A stretch of 39,897 bases of DNA, taken from NCBI GenBank assembly GCA_003224715.1, contig QHZP01000100.1, forward strand, positions 1-39,897, read 5' to 3'. A program made the translations under genes and the position numbers. A model generated the notes under the pieces. That model was not told where the DNA came from. It made no database searches and was given only the letters and a program-made list of their open reading frames with translations. Source of the DNA: Acidobacteriota bacterium (GTDB lineage Bacteria > Acidobacteriota > Terriglobia > Versatilivoradales > Versatilivoraceae). Shown here in pieces: positions 15,661 to 24,639 of the stretch; positions within the stretch are counted from its first letter, which is position 1; each line of letters opens with the position of its first letter.

Positions 15661-17370
15661 CTAGGCGTCTTGTTCAACCGCGATGGGTATACGAATGTGT
15701 AGTGAACTCCCCTTTCCAGGTGAAGAGTCAACTTCCAGGGTTCCACTCAAGGCTCGGGTTCGTTCGTAAATGGACCAAGGTTGCCCTGAAATCGGCTTGC
15801 CGCTCAGTCCTACCTTCCGAGGAAAGCCACACCCGTCGTCGGATATCATTAAGTTGGCAGTTGTGTCATCTCGATTCAATTTGATCAGAACCTGACGCGC
15901 CGCCGCATGTTTCTTTATGTTCGTCAACCCTTCATGAATGATTTGATATATTTCACTGCTCACTTGCCGGGGAAGATCCAGTTCTTCCGGTTCAATGCAC
16001 AGGCTCACCTCTAGACCATTCTGTCTTTCGAACTCCTGCACATATCCCTTGAGAGCCTCGGCCAACTTGTGACTCGCCACACATGGAGTCCTGAGTCGTT
16101 TCATATAATTTCTAAGTTCACTGTGTTCGGACCGAACTATCCTTTGTAACTCTCTCAGTTCATTTCTAAGTTCTTGAGAAGATTCGCAGGACAGTTTACG
16201 ACAAACCTCAATCCTGAGGTCCAAGCTGGCTAAGGATTGAACCAGTCCGTCATGCAAATCTCTGGCAATCCTATTTTTCTCCTCTAAGACAGAGAGAGTC
16301 TGCATGCGCTTGAGCAAGCGATAGTTTTCGATCAGAGGCCCCACTTGCGAAACGATAAGCCTTAGATATTGCAAGTCTGAATGGGTGAAGCGTTCTCGAA
16401 CCCTGTTCACTAGATAGACCCGGCCTCTAAATTGTTCGTTGAAGAAAACCGGTACGGAAAGGACGGAGTCCATCTCAAAGAAAGAGATCAACCGCCTATT
16501 GGGTTGAAAACCTTGTGTTACTATTCTCTGGGTATCAAAGTCATAAACCAAAATATCCTTCAGACCAAGCATCCTGGCGAGCTTTCTCCGAGGGTTCATC
16601 AAATAGCCCCAATTATGGCGAGGTGTGACTAGTAATTCAATTTCATCAGAGTACAGCTCAACTATTCGATAGGAATTGAACGTTCTTTCTCGGTATGCTT
16701 TTCTTAGTAGAAAGAATCTATCCGCTTCATTAAACACCAGAAAGCATTGCTCGACCTGGAAAAGACTTCTGACCTTTTCCATTAGTTCCTCGAGCATTTG
16801 GGAAAAACGGTCCTTGATTCTTATAGAACTCGACAATTCAGCCAGGGTAAATAATTGTCTCTGAGCTTTTTTCTGATGTTCACCGAGATATCCAATCAAG
16901 CAAGCCAAAACATAAAGATAGGTGGGACGAATCAAGAACCCATAAGAGCTAAAGTCCCGGGGTGCGGTGGCAGTGGCAAAATGCACGATCACATACATTC
17001 CCACATTGGCAGTATTTACAAAAAAAGTCTCCTTAAAGCCCCAACGAAAGCTGGCCGTGATTAAAGAAAAAACATAGAAGAGGAAGAATGGACTATTTTC
17101 TCCCTGTGTATGGAGAAGAATCACTGGAAACCATAGTGCATCAATTGCTTGAGTACAAAATCCCACGCGCTTCGCCTTCATGAGATTTCGATCCACAATC
17201 CAAATCACTGCAATTGAATAAAGAAAGTACAAGGCGACCACACTGTAGGATACATTAGATTGCTGCAGAGATTGACCGCGGTCCGAGAGAAAGAGCTCAA
17301 TGGCTGCAATGGAGAGAATTAGTCTGGCCCCGGCAATGATGCGCTCTGTGCGATAGGATCTCTCTTCCAT
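15661..17370 (-). CDS. Membrane sensor histidine kinase (HisKA_3/NarX-like)
   Basis: A 569-residue kinase. The first 165 residues are mostly hydrophobic with about five or six membrane segments and no large periplasmic domain. Residues about 190-350 look like a GAF-type sensor domain. The HisKA_3 dimerisation box EEKNRIARDLHDGLVQSLAS carries the phospho-accepting His near residue 373. The ATPase domain follows, with N box HEGLTNIKKHA and G1 box DDGCGF. The usual second glycine box (GLxGMxER) reads PWSIYERTRALSG, so it is divergent although the ER pair remains. ATG 17370 is preferred to an in-frame TTG at 17379. It forms an operon with the regulator at 14982 and follows the glycan gene at 17389 by 18 nt, so it may be cotranscribed with that cluster. 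Confidence 0.9.
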   Translation of the reverse strand: MEERSYRTERIIAGARLILSIAAIELFLSDRGQSLQQSNVSYSVVALYFLYSIAVIWIVDRNLMKAKRVGFCTQAIDALWFPVILLHTQGENSPFFLFYVFSLITASFRWGFKETFFVNTANVGMYVIVHFATATAPRDFSSYGFLIRPTYLYVLACLIGYLGEHQKKAQRQLFTLAELSSSIRIKDRFSQMLEELMEKVRSLFQVEQCFLVFNEADRFFLLRKAYRERTFNSYRIVELYSDEIELLVTPRHNWGYLMNPRRKLARMLGLKDILVYDFDTQRIVTQGFQPNRRLISFFEMDSVLSVPVFFNEQFRGRVYLVNRVRERFTHSDLQYLRLIVSQVGPLIENYRLLKRMQTLSVLEEKNRIARDLHDGLVQSLASLDLRIEVCRKLSCESSQELRNELRELQRIVRSEHSELRNYMKRLRTPCVASHKLAEALKGYVQEFERQNGLEVSLCIEPEELDLPRQVSSEIYQIIHEGLTNIKKHAAARQVLIKLNRDDTTANLMISDDGCGFPRKVGLSGKPISGQPWSIYERTRALSGTLEVDSSPGKGSSLHIRIPIAVEQDA

Positions 17371-17388
17371 AATTTTCAAGTGAAGTCG

Positions 17389-18975
17389 CTAATCTCTTTT
17401 CTTGACGAAGATGATCGCAAAATGGTCATCATAGACTACTTCCCAACCCGGGAGTTCCTTAAGGGCGGAAGCCAATCCGTAATTGACAGGAAGCAATACC
17501 CATTTGACCTTATACTTGTCCAGAACACTTTTCCAAGAATACTCCAGGTTGGTCAAACTTCCATATTCCCTAATGAATTCCGGGCCGTACATATCGCTCC
17601 GTCCATCAAAGAAAACTTTGAGTCGTGGGTAAAATCGATAGATCATGTACCCACCCCAAGAGTCTGTGGTTGCAAAGTTCTTCTCGAAGGACTGCCCTTC
17701 GATGAAATCCGCTGCCTTAACAGGAAATTGTTTACTGTCAAAACTGGCATTGAGAACCTTATGGCCAAACACATATCCTTGATTTAAAGCGATGCCTATC
17801 ATGACCGCACTGGCGACGGTCGGATACAAATAGCCTTTGAATTGCTTTTCGAAGCGGAGAATGTTGCCCGAATAGCGATTGAACCCGCCAACAGTCTTTT
17901 CAACCCAAGAACTATATCCCGGGACTGTCGCGACCGTTTTAAGGTAATCTGTTAGATGACCTACGAGGACCGGCACAATCATCAGCGTATATAGAGGAAC
18001 ATGGCGTACTGAAAACAAAGCCATATGCGTCCAGAAAAGAATGAGTCCCACTTCAATAAAATTAAGACGTTTATAAGAAATACCCAAAATGACGATGCCT
18101 GATAAGAGAATAAGCTCAAAAAAAATAACCACCGGCGTATGGAAATTTGGCGAGGCAAATTCGTTAATCCTATCAATCAGGTACTGCGAGTGCAAGTAAG
18201 AGTCAAAAATGTGTTTATGCACCCTATACCCGTAGGGATTAATTAGTGTTACAGCCAGACAGAGGAAGGCCATCTTAGTAAAGTGCCAAGCCAGACTCTT
18301 GCTAATACCCCTTACTTCCTGGTTGTTGGAGGTAATACTCGTCAGATAATTGCCAAAAGCAAAAATAAACAAAAGGAGGATTCCCACGACGAAACCGCCG
18401 TGGAGATTGGTCCAAACTAAAATAATGGCTGGCAAAATCCACGATACTTTTCGTGGGATCGGTGACCTCGCCATCACTCGACCCTGAACATGCTCCAAGA
18501 GGAAATACCATATCAAAACGAGCAACATGGTAAACAAGTGGGGCCGTGCTAACCAGTGAACAGCCGCGGCAAAGCCCGCCAGGCGAGAAAAAATGAGACA
18601 TATGAGAACGTCCCCCCCTCGTCTAACCGTCCACCAGAACAAGAGCGTAAACGTCAAGGCGAAGGTTAGATTTGCCCAAAGTGCGATCCCATTGAGTCCA
18701 GCATACTTGTGAATGGTAGCCAAAGTGACATCGGCCAGCCATTCCCAGGCAAACCATGGCTTGCCGTAATTGGTATAGGAAAAATAATCCGTGTGCGGCC
18801 AGCTTGCGGTTTGGAGGATGTGCTCGCCATTACGGATATGCCATCCTGTATCACTGTCATAAAGCACTCCAGACTCATTCACCAACGAAGGTCCAAACAA
18901 ATATCCCAAGAACAGAATGTCCTTTATGGATGGAAAGAGCCACCGGGTGAGGTTTGATTTGTTATTTGAAGTCAC
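17389..18975 (-). CDS. Multi-span membrane protein, GT-C glycosyltransferase-like
   Basis: A 528-residue protein with around ten hydrophobic helices. After the first helix an outward loop contains YDSDTGWHIRNGEHIL and then FSYTNYGKPWFAWEWLADV. In GT-C enzymes of the PMT/ArnT/GT39 type the first extracytoplasmic loop carries the catalytic acidic pair and is followed by an aromatic, Pro-containing segment. The DSD here fits that pattern. The C-terminal 110 residues form a soluble domain (FFDGRSDMYGPEFIREYGSL and later VKWVLLPVNYG). The start is GTG 18975 with a 14-nt overlap of the upstream gene and no clear ribosome site. It probably transfers a sugar from a lipid phosphate donor to an exported acceptor. 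Donor and acceptor are unknown. Confidence 0.7.
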   Translation of the reverse strand: MTSNNKSNLTRWLFPSIKDILFLGYLFGPSLVNESGVLYDSDTGWHIRNGEHILQTASWPHTDYFSYTNYGKPWFAWEWLADVTLATIHKYAGLNGIALWANLTFALTFTLLFWWTVRRGGDVLICLIFSRLAGFAAAVHWLARPHLFTMLLVLIWYFLLEHVQGRVMARSPIPRKVSWILPAIILVWTNLHGGFVVGILLLFIFAFGNYLTSITSNNQEVRGISKSLAWHFTKMAFLCLAVTLINPYGYRVHKHIFDSYLHSQYLIDRINEFASPNFHTPVVIFFELILLSGIVILGISYKRLNFIEVGLILFWTHMALFSVRHVPLYTLMIVPVLVGHLTDYLKTVATVPGYSSWVEKTVGGFNRYSGNILRFEKQFKGYLYPTVASAVMIGIALNQGYVFGHKVLNASFDSKQFPVKAADFIEGQSFEKNFATTDSWGGYMIYRFYPRLKVFFDGRSDMYGPEFIREYGSLTNLEYSWKSVLDKYKVKWVLLPVNYGLASALKELPGWEVVYDDHFAIIFVKKRD

Positions 18976-20593
18976 GGCGTTTATGGATATTAAACTGAAT
19001 CTGAGGAAAGAACCTTGGGAGATCGCGGACGTCTCCTCGAAAAAGCGTGAGACCCGATGGGGTCATCAGAAGGTTCTCATCAGAGAATTTATCTATACGA
19101 AGCCTGTGGATCCAGCTGGGATCCTTGAGAAGTTCATCGGCATTGAGGACAAAAAAGTTAGTTGTAGCAGGAATCTCAATTCTATCGATTAATCGGGTTT
19201 CTTGTCGAAACCCTGCAAAGAGGAGAGTCCTTCCGGCCAGGGTGTAGAGTTTAGGCTGATAGGTGTGATATTCAGGCAAATGGAACATATAGTCGCGAAA
19301 CCCCAAGAACATGAAATCATAATTCATCAAGATGGTCGTTTCCGGGGAAAACTGTTCTTTCACGGTTGTCACTACTTCCTTCAGCTTCGATTCATATTGA
19401 GCAACCGCAAGTCGAGATACCGATGTGTTCATTTTGAGAAAAGTGAAAAGATTGCACCCGACTAAGACTAGTGGAACAATCTGGCTTGGTATTGAAAGCG
19501 GAAGCCAGCGTGATGATCTAAGGGTCGATTTCGTCTCTCCACGTCTCAGTACCACGGCATCTTTGCCTCTAAACTGTCCTTGCTTCGATTTGAATAATCC
19601 CAAAATTTGTTCACAGGTCAGTTGAGCGCCGGCCGGCATCAAAATCAACAATGCCGGCAGGTAAATCAAGCTGTGCCCGGTCTGTATGGGATGGGAATAA
19701 ATTAAGATAAAGAAACTCACAGGTGGAATAAGCCAAGCTGCGAAGAGCTGGAATCTGTGGTCTCGCCATAGCGAGTCGAGGTGGGCCTTTTCGAGATAAA
19801 AAATCCCTCCAAGAAACAGCAATAACATTCCTGGACCAGTGCCTAACAGGATGAAGTAACCCACACAGACCAGATTAAAGGGTAACCATCCGAGCGTGAA
19901 GCCATGCCAGTTGGAATTCAACCAATGATCACGCACCGCTATTTGGTAGGCTTTCAAACCACCGGACAGATGGGCCATCGGAACATACCAGGCACAAACG
20001 GTCACCATTAGAATAGCTACCGCAAGGGCCATTCTCTTGAGCCCCGCTTTTCTGACGGAAACGATCCAAAGAGGAAGCAGAAAGAGAATTGTATTCTGCC
20101 TTACACCACCCGCAAGGCCAAGTACCACGGCGGAGAAATTCATGAATCGGTAATTACCCTCGAGATTTCTCCAACAACATAGCGCCAAAAGGCAGACAAA
20201 AAAACAGTCTGCCAGATTGGACAACGCAACTTCCCCGTGGAACCAGAAGATGGGGCTGGTGGCCAACAGAAGCGCAGAAGAAAGGCCCGACCTGGCCCCG
20301 AAGATTTCCTTTCCCAATAGGAAAACCAGCCAAACCGCCAGACCACTGAATAGAATATTCAAAGCAATGAAGCTTAAATTCGGATCTTGGATCAACTTGT
20401 TAACAACCCTGCCCATCATGACAAATAAGAAATATCCCGGAGGCTGTGGCTGGTGGAGTCGCACGTCATAATGTCTTAGTCCTAGAACAAACTGGATCGA
20501 ATCTAACCCATAGGGTACGTGTGCCCGAAAAGGAATTCGGGAGAGGCATGTCGCCACTAATAATGCGACGACAGGCCAGTGATTCTTTGTCAT
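18962..20593 (-). CDS. Multi-span membrane glycosyltransferase-like protein (GT-C)
   Basis: A 543-residue polytopic protein. Near its N-terminus, after a first helix, it has VPYGLDSIQFVLGLRHYDVR followed by LHQPQPPGYFLFVMMG, which fits the acidic loop and PQPPGY segment seen in a branch of GT-C mannosyl- and related transferases. There are about ten membrane helices and a C-terminal soluble part rich in charged residues. ATG 20593 overlaps the upstream stop as ATGA, so it is translationally coupled. An earlier in-frame start at 20674 would overlap the neighbour by more than 80 nt. It is full length for this kind of protein. Confidence 0.7.
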   Translation of the reverse strand: MTKNHWPVVALLVATCLSRIPFRAHVPYGLDSIQFVLGLRHYDVRLHQPQPPGYFLFVMMGRVVNKLIQDPNLSFIALNILFSGLAVWLVFLLGKEIFGARSGLSSALLLATSPIFWFHGEVALSNLADCFFVCLLALCCWRNLEGNYRFMNFSAVVLGLAGGVRQNTILFLLPLWIVSVRKAGLKRMALAVAILMVTVCAWYVPMAHLSGGLKAYQIAVRDHWLNSNWHGFTLGWLPFNLVCVGYFILLGTGPGMLLLFLGGIFYLEKAHLDSLWRDHRFQLFAAWLIPPVSFFILIYSHPIQTGHSLIYLPALLILMPAGAQLTCEQILGLFKSKQGQFRGKDAVVLRRGETKSTLRSSRWLPLSIPSQIVPLVLVGCNLFTFLKMNTSVSRLAVAQYESKLKEVVTTVKEQFSPETTILMNYDFMFLGFRDYMFHLPEYHTYQPKLYTLAGRTLLFAGFRQETRLIDRIEIPATTNFFVLNADELLKDPSWIHRLRIDKFSDENLLMTPSGLTLFRGDVRDLPRFFPQIQFNIHKRRDFK

Positions 20594-22300
20594 CGGCAAA
20601 GAAATTCCTTCAGCGTAAAGCTTAGAATCCCCAACGCAGTAAATCCTGATAACCCGAGTGCGGCCTTTCTCCACCAGGTTTTTTCAAAACGCGCGCGTAG
20701 TTCATGCCGGCCCTGGGGAACGTTCACCACAATCCCTCCAGTGGCAGGATCCGTTGAAATCTGCGCCCTCTGCTCATCAATAGTTACGATCCAGCCTGGA
20801 TATTCGTAGAGTCGCAATCTCAACTGGGTGGGCATCTCGGCCTCGACATGAACATTACGCTCATGGGAAGCCCAGCGTTCTATCTTGATGTGGGCCTTAC
20901 CTTCCATTATGGCAAACTCCGGATCTTTTGCGGGGATGACTCTCTGCTGCCAATTAGGCATCGAACGAGGGTTATATTCTGGCGCGTTGTAAACATCTGC
21001 CTCCGCAGCACGCATATGTTCTTCATTTAGGAAACATCCACCCCGGATAATCAATACTGAACTTAACGCAGCCAAGAAAGTGCAGCTGAGATGCCCCATC
21101 TTTAACCATTTTCCTGCCCGACCGAGGTCATGTTTATAAGATTCAAATCCAACACCAATGATAAGTGCTCCCAGCAAGGTACAGATTGAAAGCCATCGGG
21201 TGGAAAACTGAATTTGCGGAAGTCCAGGAATTAGCCGCCAGATAAACGTTGAAGGACGCGACATCAGAAAAAGACAGAAAAGACTGAGCAGTATGGAAAC
21301 AGAGAGTTCTTTACGCAAGAGCTGATATAGGATCTTGTTGCGAAAAACGATTGCCAGGCTCATCAGGGTCCATGCGACCTGCAGAATCGTAATTGCTTGC
21401 AGGATCCCGAGAGTTTTAGCTTGAAAGGGGTTTGCCCAAGTCAGGTCAGCATTGGGAAAGAAGAGAAACGTATTACGAAAGTCGAACTCCGGCAACATCG
21501 TGCTGTATTCGAGGTGAATAAATTTCCGTTCATAGAGAGCGGGGCAAAGGAAGAAGGCAGTGAGGGCCAGAGTGATTATGATTCCAACAAGCAGCCGTTT
21601 CGAATTCTCAAGCATTCTTTCCCAGTCCGAATAGAACAAGAGGTAACCCACTATAACCAAACTAAACATGTAGGCAGAGACTAGATGAATAAGAGAGAGA
21701 AAAACCCGTCAAATGAAGAATTTTTCTTTCCTCAGAGGCCAAGAGATTACGCAAAAAAATCAAGATCAGTGGAAACCATATCCAAGCCCAAGGTTCCGCA
21801 TAAAGACTCCAATAGCTGATATCAAGGACATGGAAAGGAATGACAAGATAGACGAGGGAAACTAACAGCGCAAGCTTTCGACTGGTCAAGGCTCCGGCGT
21901 AAGTGAACATCGCCAGACCGGACAAGAAGAGACCAAGAAAGCGAACCAACTTCATTGATAACACCACTGATTTCGTTCCCCAGTAAAGGGACGCGGTGAC
22001 GTAGTAAACTAAGGGGGAATAGAAGGTAAAGATCGGGCTTCCGTATCCCCCGTTGGAATGTGGGAGCCACCGTGGCAACCACGTGCCCTCGCCCAATATC
22101 TGGGCAAATTGCCGGACCCAGCTCATTTGCAGGATGGAATCGTCGACCACACAGGAAGGAAAATAGGGGCTGGTAAATTGTCTGGCCAGAATAAGAACAG
22201 AGGCAAGCAACAAGCATCCCCACTCACCGTAGGGAAAACGGAATCTCTTACATTGACGTGGCCGGATCGACCGCCTCACTTTCTTGTAAGACAGATTCAT
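20590..22300 (-). pseudogene. PTPS-related membrane protein (GT-C like), split by a frameshift
   Basis: Two adjacent frames make one protein. The first (22300 to 21662, 212 residues) has an N-terminal helix, VVDDSILQMSWV, and the family tract WLPHSNGGYGSPIFTFYSPL, as in membrane proteins annotated as 6-pyruvoyl-tetrahydropterin-synthase-related, which look like GT-C enzymes. It ends SLSYSSSLCLHV-stop. The second (to 20590) picks up in the +1 frame as HLVSAYMFSLVIVGYLLFYS and runs on through several helices to a soluble C-terminal domain (RLRLYEYPGWIV). In relatives SY is followed by four to six hydrophobic residues before TH, so some codons are probably missing too. The DD pair and the first half are intact. 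A sequence error is possible. Its stop overlaps the next gene as ATGA. Confidence 0.75.
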
Positions 22301-22454
22301 GACAAGACGTATCTAGGTACTCGCAAACCACAACGTCACCAAGCTCAGTAAGGCCGGAATAACCAGAAACGCTCAGGAAGTGCTCAGGATTTCCAGTCCG
22401 GACAGACGGCATATTCCTCAACATAAACGCTGCCTCTAGGAATTCCGCCCGCAT
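22248..22454 (-). CDS. Doubtful 68-residue ORF between the methyltransferase-like and split genes
   Basis: A short frame starting at ATG 22454, 10 nt after the stop of the gene at 22465, with GAAGGG 6 nt upstream. It overlaps the start of the split membrane gene (22300) by 53 nt in another frame. The sequence (MRAEFLEAAFMLRNMPSVRT at its start) has no recognisable family and no membrane segment. It could be a genuine small gene, or a chance frame in a leader that feeds ribosomes to the next start. Kept because the ribosome site and spacing are reasonable. Confidence 0.22.
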   Translation of the reverse strand: MRAEFLEAAFMLRNMPSVRTGNPEHFLSVSGYSGLTELGDVVVCEYLDTSCHESVLQESEAVDPATSM

Positions 22455-22464
22455 CTGTTGCCCT

Positions 22465-24639
22465 TCAAATATTCCCGGTTATCCGGCTGCGCAATGGATT
22501 CAGCTTGCGCCATTCGGACTTATGCAGCACACACATGGATATCAGGTAGATCCCTACAGCCAGGAGGTTTAGAAACGCCACGCCGTAAATCATGCAAAGG
22601 TTTTCCAATATCCCGCCAACCAAGGCACCCAGCAGATTGGCGCCGAAAGCTGAAGGGATATCCTTCACTTTCTTGAAAGCAGAAGCAAACAGAATCCCGG
22701 CAAAGAAAACAGGTATTGCACTCACAAAACCACCTAGAATCGCTTTGGAATGAAAGCCGAGGCCCGCTAAGGCGCCCGGCTTGAAAAAATAACCAAATAT
22801 CAAACTACAGGCCAGACCGAGATATGCCCAACTCAGTGCCTGTGGAGCTAGCTTAAGGACAAATATATTAGCCAGAAGGATCATTAGCAAAATTGCCGAG
22901 ATAACCACCGAGTTGACTAGCCAGGTAGAGCCAAAGAGCAAAGATAAGTCACTAATGCTCTTCACCTCGATCAGCATGAAACCTGTGCCCAGCAAAAACA
23001 GATAAGTTAATAGGGGCCAGTCTTGTAACCGTGCTTCTAATTCCAGTAGCCGTGCTTCCGATTGCCACTGCGATGAAAGAATTCCTTTAGTAAAAATGGC
23101 ACTGAAGACAAAAAGAATGGACAAGGTAAACCAATAAGCAAAGGGGATGGATTTATTTTTTAAGTAAAGGAACGGCCAATCGTCCGTAGGAAACGGCGTC
23201 GCGGTTTTGGGAATACGATCATTGATAACCATAGCCTCCAGGTCAGCTTGACCCCGGATATGATCTCGGTTGGCTGTCGGTCCCACCAGGTACGAAATTC
23301 CGGCATCGTACGGTGTTTGGAGACAGAGTGGTTCCTGCTCAAACACCTCTTGCAGCATCCGATAGAATCTTTCTTGGATCCAGGTTTCTGTAAGCGCAAA
23401 GCTCAGAGAAACTGTTCCACCGGGTTTGAGATGGCGTCGTGCTTCCCTTAGGCTTTCGAGAGTGTAGATGTAATTATCCAGTCGAATACTTGACATACCC
23501 GAAAGCAACGTCTGCGAATCCAATAGGCCAAATACGATCAAATCGTATCTCTCCCGGCTATACTTAAAGAAAGCCCGAGCATCGTTATTGATCACGCGAG
23601 CTCTGGCGGAACTGTAAGGCTTTTCCGGATGGAGTTGAAGGCCCAGGCGAAGGATAAGTGGATCAATCTCGACCGCATCCACATGCTGTACGCCATGACG
23701 AAGGGCGCTCGCCACATCGTTTCCAGAACCAGCCCCCACAATTAGGACTTGCCCGGGTTCGACAAAGCGATACACAAGATTGTAGTAAGGCCGGGCCTTA
23801 CCTGCGGATGGGGTTTCCAACGACCCATCCGAGAGATTGAGCATGCGTTGATGATAGTCATGATTGACATTGAGATTGTAACCTACAACAGCAGATTCCG
23901 GATTATCCTCCTGAACGTGTATTGGAGCCACGTCAATTCGATAATAAGGCGACCAGAGTGCTTTTTGCGGAACTGCATAGATGACTGTAATCGTTATCGC
24001 AAATAGGATCCCAGCCCACTTCCTTTTTTCCAGAAAGATCAGAAACAAGGCGAATCCAAGAATAAACCAAACCGGGGGGCCCCAGCCTTCCAGAGAAATC
24101 AGTGAGAACGTTAGAACGCCTAGCAGACTGCCTAGAACGTTGATGGTATAGCCTGGGAGGGGCGGAAGCTGTTCAAACAACTGTCCTAATTTTTGGCCGA
24201 GGGCAAGAAAGACACACACGCACAGTCCGAAAATTGTGAAGACTACTCCAAGAAACTTACCTAATGCCCAAAGTTTGTTGGAGAGCGTCGAATAATGAAA
24301 TCCACCGCTGACATCTCCCACAATCAAGTAATCTCCGATGGGAAAGGGCAGAAACGTAATGCCAAGCGGTCCCGAAAGAGCAATCACTAAACAGAGAAGG
24401 CCGATTAAGAAGGGAAAGTACTCAAAGAAATTCCGTTGCATTTTTGCACAAGCACAGCCTAACCCCATACCAAGAAAACTCGCGATTAAAGGGAGATTCT
24501 TGAGATAAGCAAAGATGCGTATTTCAGAGGACAACCAGCGGATGACGATTAGCTCCAAATACAAACAAAGGAAGCTAATCACGAATAGGTTAAATGGAAG
24601 TGCAAATTTATTGCCCCCACGAGGATCTTTGCTTTTCAT
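22465..24639 (-). CDS. Membrane protein with spermidine-synthase-like methyltransferase domain
   Basis: A 724-residue protein. The first 220 residues hold about six or seven hydrophobic helices. A soluble domain at about 235-480 has the spermidine-synthase/Rossmann methyltransferase core: VLIVGAGSGNDVASALRHGV, then AVEIDP and ARVINNDARAFF, then DLIVFGLLDSQT. The remaining 240 residues carry another six to eight helices. Binding of SAM or decarboxylated SAM is expected. The Asp of the FGLLDSQ segment lies where aminopropyltransferases have a catalytic Asp, but the substrate cannot be told. ATG 24639 has AGGA 6 nt upstream and overlaps the previous gene by 32 nt. Its place inside a glycosyltransferase operon suggests modification of a membrane-linked glycan or lipid; this is inference. 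Confidence 0.8.
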   Translation of the reverse strand: MKSKDPRGGNKFALPFNLFVISFLCLYLELIVIRWLSSEIRIFAYLKNLPLIASFLGMGLGCACAKMQRNFFEYFPFLIGLLCLVIALSGPLGITFLPFPIGDYLIVGDVSGGFHYSTLSNKLWALGKFLGVVFTIFGLCVCVFLALGQKLGQLFEQLPPLPGYTINVLGSLLGVLTFSLISLEGWGPPVWFILGFALFLIFLEKRKWAGILFAITITVIYAVPQKALWSPYYRIDVAPIHVQEDNPESAVVGYNLNVNHDYHQRMLNLSDGSLETPSAGKARPYYNLVYRFVEPGQVLIVGAGSGNDVASALRHGVQHVDAVEIDPLILRLGLQLHPEKPYSSARARVINNDARAFFKYSRERYDLIVFGLLDSQTLLSGMSSIRLDNYIYTLESLREARRHLKPGGTVSLSFALTETWIQERFYRMLQEVFEQEPLCLQTPYDAGISYLVGPTANRDHIRGQADLEAMVINDRIPKTATPFPTDDWPFLYLKNKSIPFAYWFTLSILFVFSAIFTKGILSSQWQSEARLLELEARLQDWPLLTYLFLLGTGFMLIEVKSISDLSLLFGSTWLVNSVVISAILLMILLANIFVLKLAPQALSWAYLGLACSLIFGYFFKPGALAGLGFHSKAILGGFVSAIPVFFAGILFASAFKKVKDIPSAFGANLLGALVGGILENLCMIYGVAFLNLLAVGIYLISMCVLHKSEWRKLNPLRSRITGNI

